From Chitinophagaceae bacterium (GTDB lineage: Bacteria > Bacteroidota > Bacteroidia > Chitinophagales > Chitinophagaceae), in NCBI GenBank assembly GCA_016699815.1, contig CP065012.1, forward strand, positions 682,001 to 746,000: a stretch of DNA of 64,000 nucleotides, in the 5' to 3' direction. The notes beneath the pieces were generated by a model. It was not told where the DNA came from, ran no database searches, and saw only the letters and a list, made by a program, of their open reading frames with translations. Positions 51,511 through 59,730 of this stretch are shown in pieces (within the stretch, counting starts at the first letter, position 1; each line of letters begins with the position of its first letter). Both the position numbers and the translations under genes were made by a program.

Positions 51511-51570
51511 CAGCCAGCACAACCTTGGTCTCGGCTCAGCCGAGATGCTCTACCAAATGAGCTACTTCCG
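51511..51570 (-). pseudogene. Decayed tRNA-Gly copy with a palindromic insert
   Basis: This segment repeats the 5' half of the neighbouring tRNA-Gly almost perfectly (D arm identical, acceptor ACGGAAG instead of GCGGAAG), and about 20 bp of upstream flank (TATACTTTATAAAAA, 51570-51585) are also shared. In place of the 3' side of the anticodon stem and loop there is a perfect palindrome TCTCGGCT-C-AGCCGAGA (51529-51545). Beyond it a weak match to the anticodon/variable region (14 of 18) continues, then homology stops; no T arm or 3' acceptor strand exists. It cannot form a normal tRNA. Confidence 0.8.
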
Positions 51571-51642
51571 TATACTTTATAAAAAGAATTCTTCCTTTTT
51601 TTCGGAGTGCAAATTTACAGCTTGAATCCGAATGAAAAAATT

Positions 51643-51852
51643 TTATTTGTATTTCGGATTGTAAAGGGTATTTTCGGGAACTTTTACATCTGGATGCTTA
51701 TATCGATGGGTATACAAATTATAACAACCTCCCAAAACCAGAGCTATAAACAAAAAAACCTGGGCAAACCAAATAAATCTTGATGTGGATACCCAATTGT
51801 GTTTAAGATCGAGATTGGCATTATCAATAATTTCTTTTTCTGTTTGTGCCAT
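51643..51852 (-). CDS. Small single-pass membrane protein, function unknown
   Basis: A 69-residue protein, not recognised. The N-terminus (MAQTEKEIIDNANLDLKHNW) is polar, residues 27-45 (FIWFAQVFLFIALVLGGCY) form one membrane helix, and the C-terminus is polar and basic (THRYKHPDVKVPENTLY). A -7-like TATTTTTG lies 21 nt upstream of the ATG. Good coding character and a promoter make it a likely real gene. Confidence 0.65.
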   Translation of the reverse strand: MAQTEKEIIDNANLDLKHNWVSTSRFIWFAQVFLFIALVLGGCYNLYTHRYKHPDVKVPENTLYNPKYK

Positions 51853-51872
51853 TTTTATATATTTTTTCGTAG

Positions 51873-51880
51873 CAAAAATA
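51873..51880 (-). promoter_or_regulatory. Putative -7 box of the small membrane protein gene
   Basis: Minus strand TATTTTTG, fits TAnnTTTG, 20 nt before the ATG at 51852. Confidence 0.35.
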
Positions 51881-51898
51881 AGGTTTCAAATCAATAAT

Positions 51899-52945
51899 TT
51901 ATGAATTATTTCCTACAATTTCTGCAAAGGCTTTTTTCTTTTTAATAAAATATTCCCATATCAATAACCCTTTATAAACTCCATGTAAACCTGTCAGTCG
52001 TTTTGGGGTAAATTTATTTTTCTTTTTTTTGCCAATGAGCCAGCCATAGAAATACATGTGGGCTTTAATTACTGCCATAAAATAACCGGCATCTGCACTT
52101 ACTAATTCCCTGCAGGCGGCAATACCATCCAATACCAAACGCACAGGTATTTTCCAAATTTTTTCAGAAACAGGCAGGTTTTTATACAGCATAACCAGGT
52201 TGTTTCTATAATTGAGATAAACTTTTCTACTGTTTCCACTGGGCAAAGTGCCGCCCCCAATATGATACACTACTGACGCTGGCTGTACAAAAACAGCATA
52301 ACCTGCCAGTTGCATTCGCCAGCATAAATCTATTTCTTCCTGGTGGGCAAAAAAACTTTCATCAAAACCCGCTAATTGTTTAAACACTTCTGTTCTTACA
52401 AACATTGCGGTTCCAGTTGCCCAAAAACAGGGTGATGCATTATTATATTGACCATTATCTGTTTCGCAACAATCAAAAACCCTTCCCCTGGAAAAAGGGT
52501 AACCCATGCTATCTATCCATCCGCCGGCAGCGCCTGCATACTCAAAATATTTTTTTTGTTTAAAGCTTAAAATCTTTGGCTGGCATGCTGCTATCTTTTT
52601 ATTGGCCTCCATAATTGCAATTACCGGCTCAATCCATTGCTCAGTTACCTCCACATCGCTGTTAAGCAATATGCAATACTCACTGTTTACTTGTTGCAAT
52701 GCTTTATTGTACCCACTGGCAAACCCTTCATTGGCTGCGTTTTCAATTAGTCTTACACCAGGATAGTGGTTACGCAAAAATAATACTGAATCATCCGTAG
52801 AAGCATTATCGGCAACAATTACCGTTTTATTTTCATAACTGCTTTTGAGTACAATGGGTAAAAATTTTTCCAGGTAAGCTTTACCATTCCAGTTTAAAAT
52901 TACAATGGCTACAGTTGGAAAATATTTTTCGTTGCTATGCATCAT
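51899..52945 (-). CDS. Family 2 glycosyltransferase (rhamnosyltransferase-like)
   Basis: A 348-residue GT-A enzyme: VAIVILNWNGKAYLEKFLP, VIVADNASTDDSVLFLRN, NEGFASGYNKALQ and the metal-binding ILLNSDVEV. FFAHQEEIDLCWRMQLAGY is the conserved catalytic/acceptor ED-type motif. This GT2 subgroup includes rhamnosyltransferases and other cell-surface polysaccharide enzymes. The window also encodes the last steps of dTDP-rhamnose synthesis, but 40 kb away, so a link is only a possibility. It may use either of two adjacent ATGs (MMHSNEKY). Confidence 0.9.
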   Translation of the reverse strand: MMHSNEKYFPTVAIVILNWNGKAYLEKFLPIVLKSSYENKTVIVADNASTDDSVLFLRNHYPGVRLIENAANEGFASGYNKALQQVNSEYCILLNSDVEVTEQWIEPVIAIMEANKKIAACQPKILSFKQKKYFEYAGAAGGWIDSMGYPFSRGRVFDCCETDNGQYNNASPCFWATGTAMFVRTEVFKQLAGFDESFFAHQEEIDLCWRMQLAGYAVFVQPASVVYHIGGGTLPSGNSRKVYLNYRNNLVMLYKNLPVSEKIWKIPVRLVLDGIAACRELVSADAGYFMAVIKAHMYFYGWLIGKKKKNKFTPKRLTGLHGVYKGLLIWEYFIKKKKAFAEIVGNNS

Positions 52946-52998
52946 GTTGGTTGCAAACCTACATTAAAGTTATTTAATTTATTAAACAGCATATCATT

Positions 52999-53023
52999 AA
53001 AAAGCCCCGCAAATTGCAGGGCC
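52999..53023 (-). terminator. Terminator after the zinc-ribbon gene
   Basis: Minus-strand stem GCCCTGCA / TGCGGGGC (one G-T pair) with a 3-nt loop and a T tract, 20 nt beyond the stop of the gene at 53043. Confidence 0.75.
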
Positions 53024-53042
53024 ATAAGTAGTTTATAAAAAA

Positions 53043-53798
53043 TTATTTTAAAGCTACGCCTTCATTCAGCTCGTCATCCACCAAAATACGGCCGCAGTTT
53101 TCACATACCATAATTTTTTTACGCAATTTAATTTCACTTTGTTTTTGTGGTGGAATAGAATGGAAACAACCACCACAGGCATCCCTTTCTACGGGCACCA
53201 CGGCCAATCCATTGCGGTAATTTTGGCGGATGCGGTCATAGCTCATCAATAGCCTGGGCTCTACATCTTCCCTTGCCGCCTGTATGTTTTTATCAAAATG
53301 CTTTTCTTCTTTTTCTGTTTCAGCAATAATTTTTTCCAGCTCACCTTTTTTAGCCGCAAGGTTAGATTCTTTGGCGCCAACGGCTTTTTTGGCCAATTCC
53401 AGTTGCCGGGCTTTATCCGCTATTTCTTCCGTAGCATCCTTAATATGTTTTTCACAAAGTTTTTCCTGGAGTTGCTGCATTTCAATTTCTTTATTGATGG
53501 CTTCAAACTCTCGGTTGTTTTTTACGTTATCGCTTTGCTTCTCGTATTTTTTAATCAGCGCCTGCGCTTCTTTAATTTCATCTTTCTTTTGCTCAATAAA
53601 TTCGTTGATGCCGTTAATTTCTTCTTCTACCCTTACCTGCCTTGCATGCAAACCTTCAATTTCATCTTCAAGGTCTTTCACTTCCATCGGGAGCTCCCCC
53701 TTTAAAATTTGTATTTGGTCAAGCTTGCTGTCAATTTTTTGCAAGCGTACAAGAGAGATTAATTTTTCTTCAATTGAAAAATCTGCAACTTTTGCCAT
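53043..53798 (-). CDS. Coiled-coil protein with C-terminal zinc ribbon
   Basis: A 251-residue protein. Residues 10-180 are a long antiparallel coiled coil (LQKIDSKLDQIQILKGELP, EEINGINEFIEQKKDEIKEA). The C-terminus has four zinc ligands as CGGCFHSIPP and CENCGRILV. This architecture (formerly DUF164; related to Helicobacter HP0958 and chlamydial CT398) acts as an adaptor for RNA-polymerase or secretion-associated proteins in those species. Its role here is unknown. It lies downstream of the Nif3-like gene on the same strand, 93 nt away, as in many Bacteroidota. Confidence 0.9.
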   Translation of the reverse strand: MAKVADFSIEEKLISLVRLQKIDSKLDQIQILKGELPMEVKDLEDEIEGLHARQVRVEEEINGINEFIEQKKDEIKEAQALIKKYEKQSDNVKNNREFEAINKEIEMQQLQEKLCEKHIKDATEEIADKARQLELAKKAVGAKESNLAAKKGELEKIIAETEKEEKHFDKNIQAAREDVEPRLLMSYDRIRQNYRNGLAVVPVERDACGGCFHSIPPQKQSEIKLRKKIMVCENCGRILVDDELNEGVALK

Positions 53799-53891
53799 AG
53801 AAATTTTTTTGTTTTTTTGTAACGGGCATTTGTACTTCCATCAACCACGGTTGTGTCACTCACTTGTACTGTTATTAATCCTATTCAGCCA

Positions 53892-54989
53892 TTAGAGCAA
53901 GTACCGCACCGGGTTGCTGTTAAGCGCCGTTTTTTGGACGGCAAAGGTAGGAAAATTTAGCTTTAAAACCTCAAAAAGAAGTTCAATTGTATATTGCTCG
54001 CTTTCATAATGGCCTATATCGGCTAAAACCAGTTTATCGTCGGCATCAAAAAATTCGTGGTATTTTATATCAGAAGTAATAAATATATCTGCATCGCAAG
54101 CAATTGCATGTCCGGTTAAAAAACTACCTGCGCCGCCACAAATAGCAATTTTTCTTACTTTTTTCTTTAAAATACGGCTATGTTTCACCACAGGAACCTT
54201 AAAAATCTTTTTCAAATTTGCCAAAAAAACGGTGGTTTCTACCGGTTTTCTTAATGTTCCCACAATACCGCTGCCCGTTTGCTGGCAAGCATTTGTTAAT
54301 GAATAAATATCAAAAGCCACTTCTTCGTAAGGATGTGCTTTTTTCATGGCCTTTACAATTTGTGCAGCAAGCCATTCCGGAAAAATTACTTCTACCCTGC
54401 TCTCCGGCTCAATATGCCTTTCCGTGGCTTTGCCTGCAAATGGATTAGAGGTTTCATTACCCTTAAAACTTCCCATGCCATCTACACAAAAGCTACATTC
54501 ACTGTAGTTACCAATATTCCCTGCACCTGCTGCAAACAGGGCTTCCATAAGTTTTTGCTTATGGGCATGAGGTACAAAAACAGCCAACTTTTGTAAAATT
54601 CCTGTTTTGGGAGCCAAAATTTTACGGTTTTGCAAATTCAGCTTATCTGCAATACGGTCATTTACGCCATTTAATACATTATCCAGGTTGGTATGTATGG
54701 CATAAATTGCTACATCATTTTTAATAGCAGCAATTACTGCATTTTCTACATAATTTTTTCCATTTAACTTTTTAATACCTCGAAATATAATGGGATGGTG
54801 GGCCACAATTAAATTTGCCCCTTTTTTTACGGCTTCTTTTACAATTGCTTCAGTGGCATCCAGGCAAAGCAGCACTCCGCTACATGGCCAATTTGCATTG
54901 CCGGTAATAAGCCCGGCATTGTCATAACCTTCCTGTAATGCAAGTGGAGCAAAGGTTTCTAATGGCTTAATAATTTCTCCTATACTCAT
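53892..54989 (-). CDS. Nif3-like dinuclear-metal hexameric protein
   Basis: A 365-residue DUF34 protein. The metal-binding histidines are in IVAHHPIIF and in GHYESEQY near the C-terminus; YAIHTNLDNVLNGVNDRIAD is the conserved third motif. The central insertion of about 120 residues (KLAVFVPHAHKQKLMEALF to YEEVAFDIY) is the CutA-like YqfO insert of the long subfamily. Length is typical. The biochemical role is not settled; GTP cyclohydrolase-related and metal-insertion roles have been proposed. Confidence 0.93.
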   Translation of the reverse strand: MSIGEIIKPLETFAPLALQEGYDNAGLITGNANWPCSGVLLCLDATEAIVKEAVKKGANLIVAHHPIIFRGIKKLNGKNYVENAVIAAIKNDVAIYAIHTNLDNVLNGVNDRIADKLNLQNRKILAPKTGILQKLAVFVPHAHKQKLMEALFAAGAGNIGNYSECSFCVDGMGSFKGNETSNPFAGKATERHIEPESRVEVIFPEWLAAQIVKAMKKAHPYEEVAFDIYSLTNACQQTGSGIVGTLRKPVETTVFLANLKKIFKVPVVKHSRILKKKVRKIAICGGAGSFLTGHAIACDADIFITSDIKYHEFFDADDKLVLADIGHYESEQYTIELLFEVLKLNFPTFAVQKTALNSNPVRYLL

Positions 54990-55207
54990 AGTTATACTTT
55001 TGCCTTATAAAACTAACTAAACTATTTCCTCCAAAGGCAAGCTACCTTCAATATTCTGTAATATTTTTATTTTTTTATGAAAAAACACGATAATTTAGTT
55101 CGGAAAAAAAGCTATATAATTACAAGCATCATTTTGCATGCCGATACTGTCTTATGCAACAACATATTGCCAGGTACAACGTTATACCTATCAAAAGTTG
55201 CTAAAAG

Positions 55208-55720
55208 ATGGATGCTCAAAACAACGAAATTCACATGCCACACAAAAGCATTTTTATAAAAGTTTTTTTTAAATGGCGCTTTGCTGTTGCAATTGCTACG
55301 GCTATTTTAATCCTGTTCTTATTTAGTTGTAAAAAAATTGTAGAAGATACCCAAATGGATATTGCCCAGCAATATTTCAAAAACAATATCCTCAACAGCG
55401 ATTTTGTTATTGACTCCGCTTACAATAATGGTATTGATGTTACAGCAAGGTTTGCCGGTTTTAAAATTAAATTATTGGAAGGCGCAGACCTTGCAAGCGG
55501 CCCAATTACGGCCAAAAAAGCCGACAGTACAATAAATGGCACCTGGCTGGCTACAGAACAATACGGCAAGCTTACTGTAAATTTTATTAGCCCACCTACA
55601 GGCTTTGATTTTTTTAACCGCAGCTGGCGCTTTTTAGAAAAAAACCTGCCCATAATGAAACTTGCCCCATGGGGAATGCCCGACCCTGCCGTTACCAGGC
55701 TTTATATGAGAAGGCTCTAA
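55208..55720 (+). CDS. Small lipoprotein of unknown function
   Basis: A 170-residue protein, not recognised. After a polar N-terminus and a hydrophobic helix (FAVAIATAILILFLFSC) comes a lipobox cysteine, so it is probably anchored to a membrane. The mature part shows a beta-rich pattern with a central VTARFAGFKIKLLEGADLAS and a Trp/Phe-rich GFDFFNRSWRFLEKNL. The start could also be the ATG at 55235. It is followed by a 467-bp region without genes. Confidence 0.7.
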   Translation: MDAQNNEIHMPHKSIFIKVFFKWRFAVAIATAILILFLFSCKKIVEDTQMDIAQQYFKNNILNSDFVIDSAYNNGIDVTARFAGFKIKLLEGADLASGPITAKKADSTINGTWLATEQYGKLTVNFISPPTGFDFFNRSWRFLEKNLPIMKLAPWGMPDPAVTRLYMRRL

Positions 55721-56187
55721 ACATTTTTTTTGTGGATAAAATGAAATCACTCATAAAAATATTTTCACTTTTTAGCCGTTCTATATAATAATTTTTATAC
55801 CCGGAAATAACCATAGAAAAACACCGCTTAACCAACTTCTACTTATTTCCTGATACATATTTTTTTAATGCAAGAATACATATTAATATATGTTTTATAT
55901 ATATTTATAATTATTTGAAAATAAGTGCACTTAAGGTAAAATTTTGTTTTTATGGATTGTTTGGATAACGGAGGCCCTGCTGCAGAGCAGGGCTCTCTGT
56001 TTTTAATACTATCTCATTTATATTTGAATATTTTTTTATATTTATTTGCCAAAAAAAATTAAGAAATAATTATATATTATTGTATTGCAAATACTATCTT
56101 AAATAACAATAAGAGAAACCATTTGGAGTTAAGTATTTAGCCATAATTATTTAAATTTGCTGTTATCGGAATATTTATTACTTTTAA
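55721..56187. other. 467-bp AT-rich intergenic region
   Basis: No reading frame of interest on either strand. The only structured element is the GC-rich hairpin at 55972-55999. The rest is A/T runs. The downstream GTG-start gene may have its promoter here, but no TAnnTTTG box is clear. Confidence 0.5.
55972..55999 (+). terminator. Isolated GC-rich hairpin, terminator-like
   Basis: Stem GCCCTGCT (55974-55981) / AGCAGGGC (55986-55993), loop GCAG, followed by TCTCTGTTTTT. It could end a small RNA starting in the AT-rich region or the lipoprotein transcript, but it lies 250 nt past that stop. Confidence 0.55.
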
Positions 56188-56541
56188 GTGAAATTGAAAC
56201 GTTTAGTATATATATTAATTTTTACAATAGGACTTAGTTTTACATCATTTGCACAAAACAGGAGTATTGATACAGATCCTGTAAATATGCAGCAAAAAAT
56301 GATAAAGACTTATCCTAACCCTGCTTCTGTAGTTATCAACTTCAGCTTTCAACATAGCTATGATAAGTCCTATACCATAGAGATTTACAACTTTATAGGT
56401 AAAAAAGTACAGGAATTTAAAAACCCCCCTTCTCAATTAAAAGTAAACCTCGATAATTTTTATCGTGGGGTTTATATTTACCAGTTACGGGATAAATTCG
56501 GCTCCATAATAGAGTCTGGAAAATTCCAGGTAATTAAATAA
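56188..56541 (+). CDS. Minimal secreted protein consisting of a T9SS sorting domain
   Basis: A 117-residue protein starting at GTG (56188). A signal peptide (LKRLVYILIFTIGLSFTSFA) is followed by about 90 residues that are nearly all a type A T9SS C-terminal domain: IKTYPNPASVVINFSF, YTIEIYNFIGKKVQEF, YRGVYIYQLRDKFGSII, ESGKFQVIK. Normally this domain is attached to a large cargo. Here almost no cargo exists (about 15 residues). It may be a stand-alone beta-sandwich partner, or the remnant of a truncated larger gene. Confidence 0.82.
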   Translation: MKLKRLVYILIFTIGLSFTSFAQNRSIDTDPVNMQQKMIKTYPNPASVVINFSFQHSYDKSYTIEIYNFIGKKVQEFKNPPSQLKVNLDNFYRGVYIYQLRDKFGSIIESGKFQVIK

Positions 56542-56587
56542 TTATTTCCCTTTACTATTTTAGTGCCATTTTGACTGCCAAAAATGT

Positions 56588-56617
56588 ATTGGCAGAATGT
56601 TTGTCTGCTTACCTTTG
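56588..56617 (+). promoter_or_regulatory. Promoter of grpE-dnaJ
   Basis: ATTG (56588-56591), 18 nt, TACCTTTG (56610-56617). It is 22 nt before the grpE ATG at 56640. No CIRCE inverted repeat is seen. Confidence 0.65.
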
Positions 56618-56639
56618 CAGCCATTAAAAAATTAGCATC

Positions 56640-57215
56640 ATGAAGGATAACCATACGAAACATGAATCAATGAAGGATAACAAAAATTCAGAGATAGAAA
56701 TAGACATTAATTCCGATGCGGAATTACCCGGTAAAACGCATCTCAATAACCCGTTAAAAGAAGATGATTCGGAATTAGCAACATTAACTGCTGAACTGGA
56801 AACACAAAAAGACAAATACTTGCGTTTATTTGCAGAATTTGACAATTATAAACGCCGTACCGCCAAAGAAAGAATTGAGCTTATACAAACAGCGGGCAAA
56901 GATATAATTGTAAATCTGCTGGAAATTTTAGATGATATGGACCGTGGCGAAAAGCAAATGGAAATTCAAACGGATGCAGAAAAAGTAGCAGAAGGCAACC
57001 AACTCATTTTTGCTAAACTAAAATCTCTTTTACAGCAAAAAGGTTTAAAAGAAATGCCAAGCATCCACAGCAATTTTGATGTAGAAAAACATGAAGCGGT
57101 TTCGCAAATTAATGCAGGTGAAGAAATGAAGGGAAAAGTAGTGGATGTACTTCAAAAAGGCTATTATCTTAACGATAAGCTCATCCGCTTTGCAAAAGTT
57201 GTAGTAGGCAATTAA
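56640..57215 (+). CDS. grpE: Nucleotide exchange factor GrpE
   Basis: GrpE releases ADP from DnaK in the heat-shock chaperone cycle. The 191-residue protein has an acidic, disordered N-terminus (residues 1-40), a coiled coil with DKYLRLFAEFDNYKRRTAKE, and the C-terminal beta wing ending VLQKGYYLNDKLIRFAKVVV. Start is uncertain between ATG 56640 and ATG 56670. dnaJ follows 34 nt downstream; dnaK is not in the window. Confidence 0.96.
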   Translation: MKDNHTKHESMKDNKNSEIEIDINSDAELPGKTHLNNPLKEDDSELATLTAELETQKDKYLRLFAEFDNYKRRTAKERIELIQTAGKDIIVNLLEILDDMDRGEKQMEIQTDAEKVAEGNQLIFAKLKSLLQQKGLKEMPSIHSNFDVEKHEAVSQINAGEEMKGKVVDVLQKGYYLNDKLIRFAKVVVGN

Positions 57216-57249
57216 CCATCACCCAATATTAAAAAAACTCCCATTTACT

Positions 57250-58401
57250 TTGAAGAGAGATTATTACGAAATATTAGGTGTAGCAAAAAACGCATCTGCC
57301 GAAGAAGTTAAAAAAGCATACCGCAAAGTGGCCATGCAATTTCATCCGGACAGGAACCCCGGCAATAAAGAAGCAGAAGACAAATTTAAAGAAGCAGCAG
57401 AAGCATACGAGGTATTGAATGATGCGGACAAGAGATCGCAATACGACCGTTTTGGCCACAATGCATTTGGCAATGGCAGGGGCAACGGCTATGGTAGTGG
57501 CGGAATGAATATGGACGATATCTTCAGCCAGTTTGGGGATATTTTTGGCGACAGTGGCTTTGGAAGTTTTTTTGGGGGCAACTCAGGAAGATCCCGCCGT
57601 GGCAGCGGCTCCCGTGGCACTAATTTAAGGGTAAAATTAAAATTGACTTTTGAAGAAATTGCCAAAGGCGCCAGTAAAACCATTAAAGTAAAAAAGAATA
57701 TATTATGCACTAACTGCGGAGGTAGTGGTGCAAAAGACAAATCCAGCGTACAAACCTGTGGCAGTTGTAATGGCTCGGGCCAGGTACGCCGTGTACAAAA
57801 TACTTTTTTAGGGCAGGTACAAACGGTAACTACATGCCCTACCTGCAATGGAGAAGGCTCCACAATAATAAATAAGTGTACCGCATGCCGTGGAGAAGGC
57901 CGTGTTTATGGCGAAGAAACGGTAAATATGGATATACCTGCAGGCGTAAGTGAAGGAATGCAGCTGAGCATTTCGGGCAAAGGTAATGCCGGTGAAAGGG
58001 GCGGTAGCCCAGGCGACCTTTTAGTACAAATAGAAGAAGAACCACACCCGCAATTACAAAGAGATGGACTAAATGTTGCTTTTGAACTTTACTTAACTTT
58101 TCCCGATGCAGTTTTTGGCACCACCGTAGAAGTACCCACCATTGATGGCAGAGCCAAAATAAAAATACCACCCGGAACCCAAGGCGGTAAAATATTCCGT
58201 TTAAAAGGGAAAGGTTTTCCACAGGTACAGGGTTATGAAAAAGGCGACCAGTTAATACATGTAAGTATTTGGACCCCACAACAAGTTACACAGGAAGAAA
58301 AATCCATGCTTGAAAAAATGCAGGGCTCTAAAAACTTTGAACCACACCCGGAAAAAACAGAGAAATCTTTTTTTGATAAGGTGAGGGAAATGTTCAGCTA
58401 A
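57250..58401 (+). CDS. dnaJ: Chaperone DnaJ
   Basis: DnaJ delivers substrates to DnaK and stimulates its ATPase. The 383-residue type I J protein starts at TTG (57250), giving MKRDYYEILGVAKNASAEEV. It has the HPD motif (FHPDRNP), a Gly-rich region (NGRGNGYGSGG), four CxxCxGxG zinc repeats (CTNCGGSG, CGSCNGSG, CPTCNGEG, CTACRGEG) and the C-terminal domains. TTG is the only start in the frame giving the full J domain. Its 3' end overlaps the convergent gene at 58398 by 4 nt. Confidence 0.97.
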   Translation: MKRDYYEILGVAKNASAEEVKKAYRKVAMQFHPDRNPGNKEAEDKFKEAAEAYEVLNDADKRSQYDRFGHNAFGNGRGNGYGSGGMNMDDIFSQFGDIFGDSGFGSFFGGNSGRSRRGSGSRGTNLRVKLKLTFEEIAKGASKTIKVKKNILCTNCGGSGAKDKSSVQTCGSCNGSGQVRRVQNTFLGQVQTVTTCPTCNGEGSTIINKCTACRGEGRVYGEETVNMDIPAGVSEGMQLSISGKGNAGERGGSPGDLLVQIEEEPHPQLQRDGLNVAFELYLTFPDAVFGTTVEVPTIDGRAKIKIPPGTQGGKIFRLKGKGFPQVQGYEKGDQLIHVSIWTPQQVTQEEKSMLEKMQGSKNFEPHPEKTEKSFFDKVREMFS

Positions 58402-58748
58402 TACTGGTTTTGTTTACCGGTAAATTCATCTTCCATTTCCTTTTTTTTCAGGAGTTGCTGGTATACCTGTTCATTCATTTCCCAGTTGAAATGCATCCGA
58501 AAAAAAGCCATAAAAATCATGGCTATAAACAGTGCAATTACCGTTACTACTACCGATCCAAAACTGGGTGCTAATTTTGCATACCAGTCGGGAAAAAACA
58601 AATACACAACTATCAACAATATAATAACCGGCACACAAAAAAGAGTGGCCATAGGTAAACCCCTTGCAATTTTGCTTTGCAAACTGCTGTAAGGGAGTCT
58701 TCGGTCTTTCCAATATTCAATAAAACTCAGTTCCTTATCTGATAACAT
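58398..58748 (-). CDS. Small two-helix membrane protein, function unknown
   Basis: A 116-residue protein. Residues 32-52 (MATLFCVPVIILLIVVYLF) and 62-84 (SFGSVVVTVIALFIAMIFMA) are membrane helices; the N-terminus (MLSDKELSFIEYWKDRR) and the charged C-terminus (QLLKKKEMEDEFTGK) would be on the same side, probably cytoplasmic. Related-looking two-helix proteins are common in Chitinophagaceae without assigned function. It is convergent with dnaJ (4-nt overlap) and divergent from the HU/SPOR gene. Confidence 0.75.
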   Translation of the reverse strand: MLSDKELSFIEYWKDRRLPYSSLQSKIARGLPMATLFCVPVIILLIVVYLFFPDWYAKLAPSFGSVVVTVIALFIAMIFMAFFRMHFNWEMNEQVYQQLLKKKEMEDEFTGKQNQY

Positions 58749-58806
58749 AGTGTAAAATTAAGGATAGCTTTACTATCTTAGCAAATGTTTAATTTAATTA
58801 TCTAAA

Positions 58807-59715
58807 ATGAAAATAGAAAATCTGGTTGTACAATACCTATATGAAGCAAAATCCGTAACGCTTGAAAATATTGGTACATTTCAATTATCACCTGAAGTAG
58901 ACCTTTTACCCGAAAATGATCCGGTTTCACTTCCGCCTAATGCTATCAATTTTGTGTATAACAGCAATGCTGCGCAAGATGCAGGCCTTTTGGATTTTAT
59001 TGTAAAGCATACCCGAAAAATAAAACCCCTGGCAAGTTCCGATTTGGAATCTTACTCCATATTAACCCGCCAATTTTTAAATATTGGAAAACCTTTAATT
59101 ATTCCCGGCCTGGGCAGTTTATACAAAACACAGCAAGGTGCCTATGCTTTTTTACAAGGAGATGCCTTGAACCCAAAGCTGGAGTTATCTTCCCCTGCCA
59201 GCCAGTTAAAAGAAAAAGAATCTGCAGAAGTCAATTTTTCCACGTCACCCAAAAAAACCAGCAGCAATTCTAAAAAATGGCTTGCCGGTCTTATTACCCT
59301 TTTAGTATGCGGTGCTGCTGCCGTTGCTTATTATTTTTACGACCAAAATAAAAGTAAACACACAGAAGAACAAAATGCAAAGGCAGCCGATTCTATTGCC
59401 GTAGAAAAAGAAAGGGCAAAACTTTTTACTGATAGTGTTGCCGCAAAACAAAAAGCCGACTCTCTACAACTATTAACCCAAAAAACAACAGACAGCTTTA
59501 CTTTTAAAGTAGTGATTAGGGAATATAACAACAAAGTTATAGCAGAAAAAGCGCTGCAGCGTTATACAAACTTTGGCCATAAAGTAATGATGTACCAGGT
59601 AGACTCTACAAAATATAAACTGTACATACCTTTTAAAAACAATTTAGCCGATACCAGCAGGGCAAAAGATTCTCTGCGCAAATTTTTTGATGCAAAAACC
59701 TATGTTGAATTTTAA
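58807..59715 (+). CDS. HU-domain / SPOR-domain membrane protein
   Basis: A 302-residue single-pass protein. Residues 1-130 form two HU-like lobes as in the bacterial CCDC81-type HU domain (LVVQYLYEAKSVTLENIGTF and FLNIGKPLIIPGLGSLYKTQ). A membrane helix follows at about 160-178 (WLAGLITLLVCGAAAVAYYF), then a charged coiled coil and a C-terminal SPOR-like domain (FKVVIREYNNKVIAEKALQR, YKLYIPFKN). SPOR domains bind denuded peptidoglycan at division sites. The topology suggests a link between a cytoplasmic HU-like domain and the cell wall at division, but this is inference. Confidence 0.82.
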   Translation: MKIENLVVQYLYEAKSVTLENIGTFQLSPEVDLLPENDPVSLPPNAINFVYNSNAAQDAGLLDFIVKHTRKIKPLASSDLESYSILTRQFLNIGKPLIIPGLGSLYKTQQGAYAFLQGDALNPKLELSSPASQLKEKESAEVNFSTSPKKTSSNSKKWLAGLITLLVCGAAAVAYYFYDQNKSKHTEEQNAKAADSIAVEKERAKLFTDSVAAKQKADSLQLLTQKTTDSFTFKVVIREYNNKVIAEKALQRYTNFGHKVMMYQVDSTKYKLYIPFKNNLADTSRAKDSLRKFFDAKTYVEF

Positions 59716-59730
59716 ACCTAAGTTTATGGT

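Noticed and set aside
55077..55259. 60-codon plus-strand frame before the lipoprotein gene
   Set aside because: Overlaps the lipoprotein start, has no recognisable features and an atypical composition.
56588..57250. CIRCE/HrcA control of grpE-dnaJ
   Set aside because: No TTAGCACTC-N9-GAGTGCTAA inverted repeat is present.
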